Position numbers and translations under genes: made by a program
NCBI GenBank assembly: GCA_015065385.1
Contig: SVQK01000057.1
Location: 24,780-88,779, forward strand
Direction of reading: 5' to 3'
Length of the DNA: 64,000 bases
Source of the DNA: Oscillospiraceae bacterium
GTDB taxonomy: Bacteria; Bacillota; Clostridia; Oscillospirales; CAG-272
Shown here: positions 7,596 through 16,352 of the stretch, piece by piece
Numbering within the stretch: position 1 is the first letter of the stretch
How the letters are laid out: every line of letters starts with the position of its first letter
The notes under the pieces: generated by a model
The model's database searches: none
Told to the model about the DNA's origin: nothing
What the model saw: the letters and a program-made list of their open reading frames with translations, nothing else

Positions 7596-8430
7596 ACTGG
7601 ACCGCCTTACCAAGCGCTTCGGGAGCTTCACGGCGGTGGATGATCTCAGCCTGACGGTGGAAACCGGGGAATTTTTCGGGCTGCTCGGACCGAACGGCGC
7701 GGGGAAAACCACCACCATCAGCATGATCTCCACGGTCCTGCTCCCCACCTCCGGCGAGATCCGCATCGACGGCGTCCGGCTGGACCGCAAGGCCTCCCGC
7801 GAGAAGCGCAAGCTCAGCGTCATTACCCAGGAATACTCCATGCGGCAGGACATGACGATGGACGAGGTGATGGAGTATCAGGGTCGGCTGTACAATCTGC
7901 CCCGGAATACGATCCGGGAAAAGAGCGATGAACTGCTTGCCTTTGCAGGATTGACGGAGGTTCGGCACCGCACCGTCCGCCATCTTTCCGGCGGGATGAA
8001 GCGGAAGCTGATGATCTGCCGGGCCCTTTTAGTGGAGCCGGAGATTTTGCTGCTCGACGAGCCGACCGCGGGGATGGACGCCCTGTCCCGCCGCCAGATG
8101 TGGAATCTGCTGAGACAGGTGAACGGACAGAAGCGGACTATCATTTTGACGACGCACTATATCGAGGAAGCGGAGGCACTCTGCGGCAGAGTCGCGCTGA
8201 TCAACAAGGGGAAGCTCCGGAAGCTCGACACCCCCGCCGCGCTCATCGAGGAACTCGGATCCTTCGCCGTGGACGAAACCGGGGAAAACGGCCTCGAAAG
8301 CCGGTATTTCGGGAGCCGGGAGGACGCCATTTCGTACCTCGCCGAAGCCAGGGACAAAGCCTCTCTGCGCAGAACCACCCTCGAGGACGTGTTCGTGGAA
8401 TGCGCGGGGCGGAAGATCACACAGGGGTAG
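7588..8430 (+). CDS. ABC transporter ATP-binding protein, ABC-2 (drug/NatA) type
   Basis: A 280-residue ATPase with Walker A GPNGAGKTTT (about 33-42), signature LSGGMKRKLMICRAL, Walker B ILLLDEPTAGMD and ILTTHYIEEAEAL. The form is that of DrrA/CcmA-like subunits, with a short C-terminal domain (LRRTTLEDVFVECAG). It should pair with the ABC-2 permease that starts 2 bp downstream, but that permease is broken, so the transporter is probably non-functional unless another permease serves it. Confidence 0.92.
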   Translation: MLELDRLTKRFGSFTAVDDLSLTVETGEFFGLLGPNGAGKTTTISMISTVLLPTSGEIRIDGVRLDRKASREKRKLSVITQEYSMRQDMTMDEVMEYQGRLYNLPRNTIREKSDELLAFAGLTEVRHRTVRHLSGGMKRKLMICRALLVEPEILLLDEPTAGMDALSRRQMWNLLRQVNGQKRTIILTTHYIEEAEALCGRVALINKGKLRKLDTPAALIEELGSFAVDETGENGLESRYFGSREDAISYLAEARDKASLRRTTLEDVFVECAGRKITQG

Positions 8431-8432
8431 CT

Positions 8433-8923
8433 ATGGGAATCATCACGGTTTTATGGGAGAAATGGGTGGAGTTCCGCCGGGATTTTTACAAGATCACCGT
8501 CGCGGCCATGATCTCCCCCCTCATGTACCTCCTCATCTTCGGAATGGGCATTCAGACCGCGTCCCACGGCGAGCCGTATCTGCACTTTCTCATCCCCGGC
8601 GTCGTGTCCATGGCGACCATGACGGGGAGCTTCGGCGCGATCGCCCAGAACATGAGCGTGCAGAGACTCTACGAAAAGGCCCTCGATCAGGTGATGGTCT
8701 CGCCCACGCCCCTCTGGCAGTTCATCGCGGGACAGATCCTTGGGGGCAGTCTCCGCGGGCTTTACGCGGGCGGCGTGATCCTGCTTCTGACCTTCCCGAT
8801 CCGAACCGATCTCACCTTCAAGGGGTCTCGATCCTGATCCTGTTTTTGAACGGCATGGTGTTCTCGACGATCGCCCTGACGCTTTCCTTCCTTGCGAAGA
8901 GCTACACGGACGCGCCGCGCTGA
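8433..8923 (+). pseudogene. ABC-2 type transporter permease, frameshifted and truncated
   Basis: The frame MGIITVLWEKWVEFRRDF to TDLTFKG reads as the N-terminal half of an ABC-2 permease with two helices and the GVVSMATMTGSF segment. At about 8820-8825 a run of four G appears to lack one base. The correct path continues in the next frame as VSILILFLNGMVFSTIALTLSF and on to SYTDAP, then stops at 8921. The family is about 250 residues, so roughly the last third is also missing, replaced by the lipoprotein gene body at 8920. Two lesions in one gene argue for a pseudogene. Confidence 0.8.
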
Positions 8924-9888
8924 TCCTCTGTGTTCTCTTTGCCGGATGCTCCGGCGGAGGGGAGAGGGGTAAAACCGGATCGGCGGGAGGGAACACGGAC
9001 ACCCTTCCGGCGGTTCATACCTGCGACATCGAGGACGGGACCTACCCCGTCGACGCGGATTCGTCCTCTCCGTTTTTCCGAATCCGGGAAGCCGAACTGA
9101 CGGTTTCCGGAGACGAAATGACCGTGCGGTTTATCATCCCGTCGAAGAGCTATCTCCGCGTCTATCCCGGAACCGGAGCCGACGCCGCGGACTGGATCGA
9201 AGCGGAAGAGGACGGAGGATTCACAGCCTTTACCATCCCCCTGACCGCGCTCAACCGCAAAACGGACTGCGCGGCGTACAGCAAAAAGCGCAAACGCTGG
9301 TACGACCGGAAGCTGACGTTTTACGCGGACTCCCTTCCGGAGGGTGTCGTATCGGACACGCTGACGGTCTTTCCCGAAGCGGAGCCGTCGCCCCCCGTGA
9401 TAGCGGTCCATGATCTGCCCGACATTTCCGCAGTCCCCGCCGAACCGGTTTCCGTCAGCCTCGAGGACGGGGAATACTCCGTCGAGGTCGCCATGACGGG
9501 AGGCAGCGGACGCGCGAATGTCAGCTCCCCGACCTACCTCGTCGTCCGGGAGGGCAAGGCGTACCCCCGGCTGATCTGGAGCAGCGCGTATTACGACTGG
9601 ATGCTCCTCGGGGACAAAACCTTCACCAACGAAACCACGGACGGCGGGCTCTCGTCCTTTGAGATCCCGATCCCCATGCTGGACCGCCCGTTCCCGGTGA
9701 TCGCGGACACCACCGCCATGGGAGAACCCGTCGCCATCCGGTACGAGCTGACCTTCTACTCGGATTCCGTCGGGCCGAAAAGCCGGGTCCCTCAGGAGGC
9801 CGCGAAACGGGTGCTCGCGCTGGCGGCGGTCATCATCGTCGGGGGCGGCGCGCTTCACCTTATCATGCAAAAGAAAAAGGAAAAATAA
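8920..9888 (+). pseudogene. Iron-transport-associated lipoprotein, 5' truncated
   Basis: The frame starts in mid signal peptide (ALILCVLFAGCSGGG, lipobox LFAGC) with no start codon, directly fused to the permease relic; the first internal ATG is at 9118. Two repeated beta-domains follow, each with a DGTYPV/DGEYSV opening, and the second carries YLVVREGKAYPRLIWSSAYYDWMLL. The C-terminus has a single helix (VLALAAVIIVGGGALHLIM) and KKKEK. This is the look of the NEAT-like, cell-surface iron or heme-associated proteins found beside FecCD-type ABC transporters in Clostridia. The FecCD relic next door fits. As it stands it has no translation start. Confidence 0.7.
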
Positions 9889-9903
9889 CACGGGGGACAT
9901 ATC

Positions 9904-10350
9904 ATGAAACGACTTCTCAGGCTTATCGCAGTCTCACTTGCCCTGCTCATTCTCTGCGGGATCGCCGCGGTCTGCACCCTGACGAACGAGCTGGACGTGC
10001 TGTCTTTGGGAGACGACACCGCCCACGCGCTGGGACTTCGGGTTTCGCGGACGAGAAACGGGATGCTGACCCTTGCGGCCCTCCTGGCGGGGGCGTCCGT
10101 CAGCTTTGCCGGGATCCTCGGTTTCGTCGGGCTGATCGTGCCGCACATCGCACGGCGGATCATCGGGAACGAGAGCGGGCGGCTCATTCCCTTCTGCGCC
10201 CTTCTGGGAGCGGGATTCACAGCGATCTGCGACCTCGCGGCCCGGATGATCTTCGCCCCCTACGAGCTGCCGGCGGGGATCCTCATGAGCTTTCTCGGCG
10301 GACCGTTCTTTATCTGGCTGCTCGTCAGAAGAAAGGAGCGTCAGCCGTGA
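9904..10350 (+). pseudogene. FecCD-family iron transport permease with internal deletion
   Basis: It encodes 148 residues where the family has about 330. The first 25 residues (MKRLLRLIAVSLALLI) match a normal FecCD N-terminus, but the text jumps at once to ELDVLSLGDDTAHALGL, normally near residue 230. It then keeps the correct C-terminal half: SFAGILGFVGLIVPHIARR, ELPAGILMSFLGGPFFIWLL. The join is in frame. A protein could be made but would lack most helices and should not transport. Confidence 0.8.
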
Positions 10351-10385
10351 TCACAGTCAAAGGACGCGTCGCCTCCTATCGATAA
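10347..10385 (+). pseudogene. Stub of FecE-type ATPase start
   Basis: GTG overlaps the FecCD stop and gives VITVKGRVASYR then TAA. This is where a FecE ATPase should begin (family start of the MITVKGL type), but the sequence moves into an SLH-protein frame after 13 codons. Confidence 0.5.
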
Positions 10386-10971
10386 CGGCTATACACTCTA
10401 TGTGAACGGCATCGCACTGACCGGCACATCCCCCGAAAACACCGGGAGCGCAGAGCAGGTAACTCCCTCCGATGAAAATGCAGTCGAAACGTCGACCACC
10501 TTCTCCGACGTGCCCGAGGCGGCATGGTATTACGAATACGTCACCGCGCTGACGAAGGACGGCGTGATCAACGGCATGGGCGACGGGACCTTCGCGCCGG
10601 ACGGAACGCTCACCTGGGCGCAGGCGATGAAACTTCTCCTGTGCGCGCACGGCGATCTCTCCGACGTGACCGGGGACGCATGGGCGGATACCGCCATGAG
10701 CAAGGCCGCGCAGCTCGGTTTATGTGAATCGGTGCAGGACGGCAGTGAAGAGATCACCCGCCTCGACTTCTGCAAAGCGGCGGCGAGGCTCTTCGGCCTC
10801 ATATATGACGGAACCGGGAACGCCTTCACCGACTGCGACGACTCCGCAGTTCTCGCACTGGCGAATGCGGGCGTCATCAACGGTTATCCCGACAGCTCCT
10901 TCGGCCCGGCGAAAGCCCTAACCCGGGCAGAGATTTCGAAGATCATTTACCTGCTCACAGAACCGGCATGA
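10381..10971 (+). pseudogene. S-layer homology (SLH) domain protein, C-terminal fragment
   Basis: The frame enters from the FecE stub with no start (a GTG at 10402 is the first candidate). It encodes a linker and three SLH-type repeats: FSDVPEAAWYYEYVTALTKD-GVINGMGDGTF, a weaker DAWADTAMSKAAQLGL unit, and FTDCDDSAVLALANAGVINGYPDSSFGP-ALTRAEISKIIYLL. SLH repeats anchor proteins to secondary cell-wall polymer. The N-terminal functional part of the parent protein is lost. The gene marks the end of the decayed stretch that starts at 8433. Confidence 0.75.
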
Positions 10972-11030
10972 TCCGGCCGCAGAGTCCGGCAGACGGTGTG
11001 TCGGGCTGAAAACAGGCTAATGCTAATTCC

Positions 11031-11112
11031 ACTCAAAACCATTTCAAAATGATTTTGAGTGATCCTGAAAGTCAGAATGACTTTCAGGGCATTCTAAATC
11101 ATAGATTTAGAA
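11031..11112. repeat. Three consecutive stem-loops
   Basis: Hairpin 1 (11031-11060) pairs ACTCAAAA with TTTTGAGT around a 14-base loop. Hairpin 2 (11064-11088) is an 11-bp perfect stem, CCTGAAAGTCA with TGACTTTCAGG, around GAA. Hairpin 3 (11092-11112) is a 9-bp perfect stem, TTCTAAATC with GATTTAGAA, around ATA. No T-run follows any of them, so they are not plain terminators. They lie in the AT-rich gap between the SLH fragment and the TetR gene. Confidence 0.8.
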
Positions 11113-11181
11113 CGGAATTTGTATAAATCGAGCGTCAGGGTAAGCAAAAGAACAGAACGACCGGACAGAGCACAAGCCGCA

Positions 11182-11218
11182 GAATCCCCCGCCGGGTGGA
11201 GCAGCGGGGGATCCTTTG
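11182..11218 (+). terminator. Probable terminator hairpin
   Basis: GAATCCCCCGC pairs with GCGGGGGATCC around a short loop and is followed by TTTGTT. It separates the relic region from the TetR promoter. Confidence 0.55.
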
Positions 11219-11288
11219 TTATCTCAGACAAACAGCACGGCAATGTGATCCTGCCCCGACTTTTTTTCATAAAATTGCGGATCCACCC

Positions 11289-11332
11289 TTGACAACGGCC
11301 TGAAAAGAGCGTATGATATTAGCGTTAGCTAA
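11289..11332 (+). promoter_or_regulatory. Promoter with perfect-arm DtxR-type box before the TetR gene
   Basis: TTGACA (11289-11294), 17-bp spacer, TATGAT (11312-11317), then TTAGCGTTAGCTAA (11319-11332), one base after the -10. Placement and arms match the repressor's own promoter at 63829, so iron-type control of the importer block 11375-18588 is likely. Confidence 0.85.
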
Positions 11333-11374
11333 CCGCATACGCGCCGGACAGGACTTCGCACAAGGAGGCATCCC

Positions 11375-11983
11375 ATGCCGCGGGACAAAACAGCCAGTCA
11401 CGGAAAAATCATGGCCGCCGCCCGGGAGGAGTTCTTGGAGCAGGGCTTCGAGGGGGCGTCCATGCGGGCTATCGGCGAGCGGTGCGGGATGACGGCGGCG
11501 GGGATCTACCGGCATTGCCGGGACAAGGCGGATCTCTTCGATCAGCTGGTCTCTCCGGCGGCAGAGCGGCTCGAAACATGGCTGGACGATCACGCGGCGC
11601 GCTATGCGGAAGCGGTCAGGCGGGACGGACACATACAGTGGCGCGACTCCGAGATCGACATGATGAAGGAAATCGTCTATCCGAACATGGGGGATTATCA
11701 CCTTCTCACGGCGAAATCGCAGGGGACGAAATACGAGACCTTCCTCCACGATCTGACCGAACGCTCCCAGAACCAGCTGCTCCGGTACGTCTCCATGCTC
11801 CGGGCGCGGGGGATTGACGCGTGGGACATCGACCCGAAGGAGCTGCACCTGCTTCTCACGGCCTATACCGCCGCCCTGTTCGAGCCCGTGATCCACAACT
11901 ACCGCTATGAGGACGCCCTCCGCTGCCTCTCGACGGTCGAAGCTTTCTTCCTCCCGGGCTGGAAACAGCTCATGGGGTTCTGA
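11375..11983 (+). CDS. TetR/AcrR family transcriptional regulator
   Basis: A 202-residue regulator. The N-terminal helix-turn-helix is IMAAAREEFLEQGFEGASMRAIGERCGMTAAGIYRHCRDKADLF (about 13-56), and the C-terminal ligand domain is unlike its relatives. It heads the siderophore-type importer block and is itself behind a DtxR-type box, so it may relay a second signal such as the transported compound. The ribosome site CAAGGAGG lies 10 bp before the ATG. Target sites cannot be assigned. Confidence 0.92.
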   Translation: MPRDKTASHGKIMAAAREEFLEQGFEGASMRAIGERCGMTAAGIYRHCRDKADLFDQLVSPAAERLETWLDDHAARYAEAVRRDGHIQWRDSEIDMMKEIVYPNMGDYHLLTAKSQGTKYETFLHDLTERSQNQLLRYVSMLRARGIDAWDIDPKELHLLLTAYTAALFEPVIHNYRYEDALRCLSTVEAFFLPGWKQLMGF

Positions 11984-12004
11984 ACCATTATTGCTCCGCT
12001 GACA

Positions 12005-12108
12005 AACAGAATGCTGTCGGAATTGGTATCCTTTGGCTGAAAGCCAAGCCGATCAAGGGCTCCGGCAGTTGTACGTTTGAAAACCAACGTTAAGTTTGCT
12101 GTCTCAGC
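12005..12108 (+). repeat. 104-bp relic shared with the leader of the feo operon
   Basis: The strand 12005-12108 aligns without gaps, at roughly 70% identity by eye, with the minus strand of 58222-58119. Shared text includes TGTCGGAATTGG, CCGGCAG, TACGTTTG/CACGTTTG and AGTTTGCTGTC. One frame preserves SGSCTF-N-R-VCC in both, but with a TAA here. It lies just upstream of the importer ABC gene; the other copy lies just upstream of feo. Nature unknown: fossil coding sequence or leader RNA. Confidence 0.5.
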
Positions 12109-12163
12109 AATGGATCATACGCCTGTCTTCTTTACGAGGACGGGCGATTGGTTTTTGACGGGG

Positions 12164-12177
12164 TTAGCTAACGCAAA
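12164..12177. promoter_or_regulatory. DtxR-type box upstream of the ABC importer pair
   Basis: TTAGCTAACGCAAA is the reverse complement of the 11319 box except for one base in the right arm. It lies 41 bp before the ATG at 12219, next to TTGACG (12155-12160), but no good -10 is visible. Confidence 0.55.
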
Positions 12178-12218
12178 CTGCTGCTTGTTAACGAACAAAA
12201 ACGCAAGGAGGTTTGTTT

Positions 12219-14006
12219 ATGAACGAAAAGCCGAAAACGTCCGCTTCTTCGTCCCAGACTCCGGCCACGCAGCCGCAGTCGCCGATCGCGTGGGTTCTGG
12301 GACAGACGGGCAGGCACGGGGGACAATACGTCCTCGCGGTGATTCTCGCCGTGATCGGCGTCGCCTTCTCTCTCACCCCGTATTTTGCCATGATCGGCAT
12401 CGTGCGGGGTCTGATGGAGGGGGAGCGGGACCTGTCCTTCTATCTGCTCCGATGCCTCGCCGCCGCGCTCTTCTGGGCCGGACGGGTACTCTTCCACGCC
12501 CTCAGCACCGCGACAAGCCACAGGGCGACCTTCGCGGTTCTCGGCGAGATCCGGAAGCGGTGCACGGAAAAGCTGACCCGGATGCCCCTCGGAGCGGTGC
12601 TGGCCGAAAGCTCGGGCGCGCTGAAAAACACCCTGATCGAGCGGATCGACTCCATCGAGACGACCCTTGCCCACATCGTGCCGGAGTTCACGGCAAACCT
12701 GCTCCTGCCCGTGTCCATCCTTGTCTATATCTTCACCGTGGACTGGCGGATGGGGCTGGCGTCCCTTGCGACCGTTCCCCTCGGGATGTTCTGCTATATC
12801 TTCATGATGGCGACGAGCGGGCGGTTCTACGCGCACACGGTGGAGGCGACGAAAGCCCTGAACGACACGGCGGTCGAATACATCGGCGGGATCCAGGTCA
12901 TCAAGGTCTTCGGCAAGACGAAAAGCTCCTACGACCGGTTCGTGAAGGACGCCCATGAAGCCGCGCACAGCTTCATCGACTGGATGCGGGCGAGCATGAT
13001 CCCCTTCACCTTCGCCATGGTCCTGATGCCGGCGACGCTCCTTTCGGTCCTGCCCATCGGCGGGCTGCTCGTGAAGAACGGGAGTCTAGAGCCGGAGAGC
13101 TTCGTCACGGTCATCATCCTCTCCGTGGGACTGATCACGCCCCTCATCACCCTCATGAGCTATTCGGACGATATCCGCACCATGGGGACGATCTTCGGCG
13201 AGGTCCGCGCGATCCTCGAGGCCCCGGAAATGGAGCGGCCCGCAGAAGGCGAAGGACTGACTCCCCGGGACAACAGCCTCACCCTCCGGGACGTGCGGTT
13301 TTCCTACAAGGACAAGGAAGTCCTCCACGGGATCTCGATGGACATTCCCGAGGGATCCTTCGTCGCGCTGGTCGGCCCGTCCGGGAGCGGAAAGAGCACG
13401 ATCGCCCGGCTGATCGCGTCTCTCTGGGACGTGGATTCCGGGTCGATCTCCCTCGGCGGCGCAGATCTGAGAAAGATCCCCGAGGAGGTGTACGCCGACC
13501 GTGTGGCCTTTGTCTCGCAGGAGAACTACCTCTTCAACACAACAGTCCGGGAGAATATCCGGCTCGGACGCGCAGGCGCCACGGACGAGGAGGTGGAAAA
13601 GGCGGCGAAAGCCAGCGGATGCCACGACTTCATCATGGGACTGGAGCACGGATACGACACCGTGGTCGGCTCCTCCGGCGGGCATCTCTCGGGCGGCGAG
13701 CGTCAGCGGATCTCCATCGCCCGGGCCATGCTCAAAGCCGCGCCCATCGTGATCCTCGACGAAGCGACGGCCTACACGGATCCGGAAAACGAGGCGGTGA
13801 TCCAGCGCTCCGTCTCCCGGCTGACCAGAGGAAAGACCCTGATCGTCATTGCCCACCGGCTGTCCACCGTCACCGACGCGGACAGAATCTACGTCGTGAA
13901 GGACGGGGGGATCGACGACTGCGGCACCCACGAAGAACTGCTTGCCCGCCGCGGCCTATACGCGGAGATGTGGGCGGCGCACATGGAGGTGAAGGACCAT
14001 GCTTAA
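12219..14006 (+). CDS. ABC transporter, fused TMD-NBD, IrtA/YbtP-like
   Basis: I start at the ATG at 12219 behind AAGGAGG; 595 residues. A six-helix ABC exporter-fold domain (about 30-320) is followed by an ATPase domain with Walker [10 protein letters not shown] (about 385), signature [15 protein letters not shown], Walker B IVILDEATAYTD and an H-loop at IAHRLSTV. TMD-NBD half-transporters in IrtAB and YbtPQ import ferric siderophores despite the exporter fold. Pairing with the next gene (8-bp overlap), with MptD-EcfT-EcfA and with iron-type boxes points to siderophore import. The arrangement recalls the import arm of streptococcal equibactin loci. DEATAYTD replaces the more usual SALD. Confidence 0.9.
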   Translation: MNEKPKTSASSSQTPATQPQSPIAWVLGQTGRHGGQYVLAVILAVIGVAFSLTPYFAMIGIVRGLMEGERDLSFYLLRCLAAALFWAGRVLFHALSTATSHRATFAVLGEIRKRCTEKLTRMPLGAVLAESSGALKNTLIERIDSIETTLAHIVPEFTANLLLPVSILVYIFTVDWRMGLASLATVPLGMFCYIFMMATSGRFYAHTVEATKALNDTAVEYIGGIQVIKVFGKTKSSYDRFVKDAHEAAHSFIDWMRASMIPFTFAMVLMPATLLSVLPIGGLLVKNGSLEPESFVTVIILSVGLITPLITLMSYSDDIRTMGTIFGEVRAILEAPEMERPAEGEGLTPRDNSLTLRDVRFSYKDKEVLHGISMDIPEGSFVALVGPSGSGKSTIARLIASLWDVDSGSISLGGADLRKIPEEVYADRVAFVSQENYLFNTTVRENIRLGRAGATDEEVEKAAKASGCHDFIMGLEHGYDTVVGSSGGHLSGGERQRISIARAMLKAAPIVILDEATAYTDPENEAVIQRSVSRLTRGKTLIVIAHRLSTVTDADRIYVVKDGGIDDCGTHEELLARRGLYAEMWAAHMEVKDHA

Positions 14007-15738
14007 GACCATCCGAAAATTCTTTGCCTTCTGCGGGGAGGAAAACCGGAAGAAGTTCGTCGCTTCCGTCTGGCTCGGGGTGATCGAAGCCCTCTTCGGC
14101 GCCCTGAAGATCCCCGCTGTTGCCGTCATGGTAAAGGCGCTTCTCTCGGGATCCGTGGAAACGCGGGACATTCTTCTCTCCTTCGGGATCATGCTGCTCA
14201 GCGTGGTCGGCTCGGGACTGGTCAAGGCAAAGGCAACCATGCTCCAGACCGAGGCGGGATATGACACCTGTGCGGGAAAGCGGATCGAGATCGCGGAGCA
14301 CATGCGGTATCTGCCCATGGGGTATTTCAACAAAAACAGCCTCGGGCAGATCGCCTCCGTCACAACCAACGTGATGGAGAACCTCGAAAACGTGGCGACC
14401 CGCGTGGTGATGCTGGTCTGCGAGGGACTATTGACCACCGCGCTCATCGTTGTGATGCTCTTCTTCTTCGACTGGAGGATCGCCCTGATCCTCTCGGCCG
14501 GATTCGCGCTCTTCCTCGCCGCAAACGCGAGACTGCAGAAAGCCGCCGGAAAGATGGCGGGCCAGAAGATCGACGCCGACGAACGCCTGGTGGAGAAGGT
14601 CCTTGAATATCTCCAGGGCATGGCGGAGGTCAAGGCCTACCGTCTGAGGGGAAAAAAGAGCGGGGAGCTGAACGCCGCCATTGCGCAGAACGTGAAGACC
14701 AACACGGACATGGAGATGCTCCTGATCCCCCGGATGTCGGCCCAGACGCTCATCGCCAAGCTCACGGGCGTCGCCATGGCCGCCTGCTCCTGCGCATTCT
14801 TCTGCGCCGGGTCGATGGACGCGCTGACGGCGGTGGTCATGACGGTCTCCGCGTTCATCATCTACGCGAGTCTCGAGACGGCGGGTCAGTACTCCGCCCT
14901 ATTGAGGGTGGTGGACGTGAGCGTGGACCGGGCGCAGGCCATCCTCGACACGCCCCAGATGGAACTGGACGGCGAGGACCTCGAACCCGAAACCCGGGAC
15001 ATCGCGGCGGAAGATCTGGAATTCTCCTATGACAGGCGGAAGATCCTCGACGGCGTGACGCTCGAGATCCCCGAGAAGACGACCACGGCCATCGTCGGCC
15101 CGTCCGGGGGAGGCAAGACCACGCTCGTGAATCTGCTTGCCCGGTTCTGGGACGCGGATGCGGGCAGGGTGACCCTCGGCGGACGGAACGTGCGGGACTA
15201 CGACATGGACGCCTTGATGAAGAATTTCAGCTTCGTCTTCCAGAACGTCTATCTCTTCCACGATACCATCGCCGACAACATCCGCTTCGGCAACCCGGAC
15301 GCGCCGATGGAGGACGTGATCGCGGCGGCGAAAAAAGCCTGCTGTCACGACTTTATCTCCGCGCTCCCGGACGGCTACAACACGGTCGTGGGCGAGGGCG
15401 GCGCTTCCCTGTCCGGCGGCGAGCGGCAGCGGATCTCCATCGCCCGGGCCATGATGAAGGACGCCCCGGTGATCTTCCTCGACGAGGCGACGGCGAATGT
15501 GGATCCGGAGAACGAAAACGAGCTCTCCCGCGCCATCGAAGCCCTGACCCGGGAAAAGACCGTCGTCATGATCGCGCACCGGCTGAAAACCGTCTCCCAC
15601 GCCGATCAGATCCTCGTGGTGGACCGCGGGAAAATCGTACAGCGGGGGACCCACGAAGAGCTCATGCGCGAGGACGGCATTTACAAAACCTTCGTCAGCG
15701 AGCGGACGGAAGCCGCCGGCTGGAAGGTCAAGGCATAA
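13999..15738 (+). CDS. ABC transporter, fused TMD-NBD, IrtB/YbtQ-like
   Basis: A 579-residue partner of the preceding gene. A TMD of six helices (about 15-300) is followed by an NBD with Walker [10 protein letters not shown] (about 365), signature [15 protein letters not shown], Walker [13 protein letters not shown] and MIAHRLKTV. The two half-transporters should form a heterodimer. The start overlaps the preceding gene, so the two chains are translationally coupled. It most likely acts in the cytoplasmic membrane on an iron-siderophore or similar metallophore. Confidence 0.9.
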   Translation: MLKTIRKFFAFCGEENRKKFVASVWLGVIEALFGALKIPAVAVMVKALLSGSVETRDILLSFGIMLLSVVGSGLVKAKATMLQTEAGYDTCAGKRIEIAEHMRYLPMGYFNKNSLGQIASVTTNVMENLENVATRVVMLVCEGLLTTALIVVMLFFFDWRIALILSAGFALFLAANARLQKAAGKMAGQKIDADERLVEKVLEYLQGMAEVKAYRLRGKKSGELNAAIAQNVKTNTDMEMLLIPRMSAQTLIAKLTGVAMAACSCAFFCAGSMDALTAVVMTVSAFIIYASLETAGQYSALLRVVDVSVDRAQAILDTPQMELDGEDLEPETRDIAAEDLEFSYDRRKILDGVTLEIPEKTTTAIVGPSGGGKTTLVNLLARFWDADAGRVTLGGRNVRDYDMDALMKNFSFVFQNVYLFHDTIADNIRFGNPDAPMEDVIAAAKKACCHDFISALPDGYNTVVGEGGASLSGGERQRISIARAMMKDAPVIFLDEATANVDPENENELSRAIEALTREKTVVMIAHRLKTVSHADQILVVDRGKIVQRGTHEELMREDGIYKTFVSERTEAAGWKVKA

Positions 15739-15764
15739 ATGCGAACAACCAACGGAGGAATATC

Positions 15765-16352
15765 ATGAATCAGAACGAAACAAAACTCAGGGGCCGTGAT
15801 CTCATCAACGTCGGAATCTATGCGGCGATCTACTTTGTCATCCTCATGGCGGTGGCGATGCTCGGGATGATCCCGATCTTTCTGCCGCTCCTCTCCGTCC
15901 TCGTCCCCATTCTCGGGGGCATCCCCTTCATGCTCTTTCTCACGAAGGTGAAAAAGCCCGGCATGGTCTTCATCATGGCGATGATCATGGGGATCATGAT
16001 GCTCCTCACCGGCATGGGGCCCTGGCCGCTTCTGACCTGCGCCGTCGCCGGAGCGCTCGCCGAGCTGTGCCTGAAGAGCGGGAACTACCGCAGCGCAAAG
16101 AAATCCGTCCTTGCCTACGGACTCTTTTCCCTCTGGATCTTCGGCAACTACCTGCCGCTCTTCACGGATTACGAGGGCTATTTCGCCCAGCGCGAGAGCT
16201 ACGGACAAGCATATATCGACGCCGTTTCGAAGCTCATGCCCCTCTGGATGGCTCCGGTGCTGCTCGCCGCCTGCTTTGTCTGCGGGATCCTCGGCGGACT
16301 GCTGGGCCGGGCGCTTCTCAAAAAGCACTTCGAAAAGGCCGGGATCGCATGA
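15765..16352 (+). CDS. MptD-family putative ECF transporter S component
   Basis: A 195-residue, five-to-six-helix membrane protein (RDLINVGIYAAIYFVILMAV; PILGGIPFMLFLTKVKKPG; MGIMMLLTGMGPWPL). This matches the Trep_Strep/MptD type of substrate-binding S component. It is followed directly by EcfT and a double EcfA, making a complete group of ECF parts. The usual substrate of this S family is not settled; association with siderophore-type ABC genes suggests a metal complex. The ribosome site is AACGGAGG. Confidence 0.88.
   Translation: MNQNETKLRGRDLINVGIYAAIYFVILMAVAMLGMIPIFLPLLSVLVPILGGIPFMLFLTKVKKPGMVFIMAMIMGIMMLLTGMGPWPLLTCAVAGALAELCLKSGNYRSAKKSVLAYGLFSLWIFGNYLPLFTDYEGYFAQRESYGQAYIDAVSKLMPLWMAPVLLAACFVCGILGGLLGRALLKKHFEKAGIA

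Noticed and set aside
9118..9888. Treating the lipoprotein as an intact gene starting at the ATG 9118
   Set aside because: The frame extends upstream through a signal peptide and lipobox, so 9118 lies inside the mature protein; the gene is truncated, not short.
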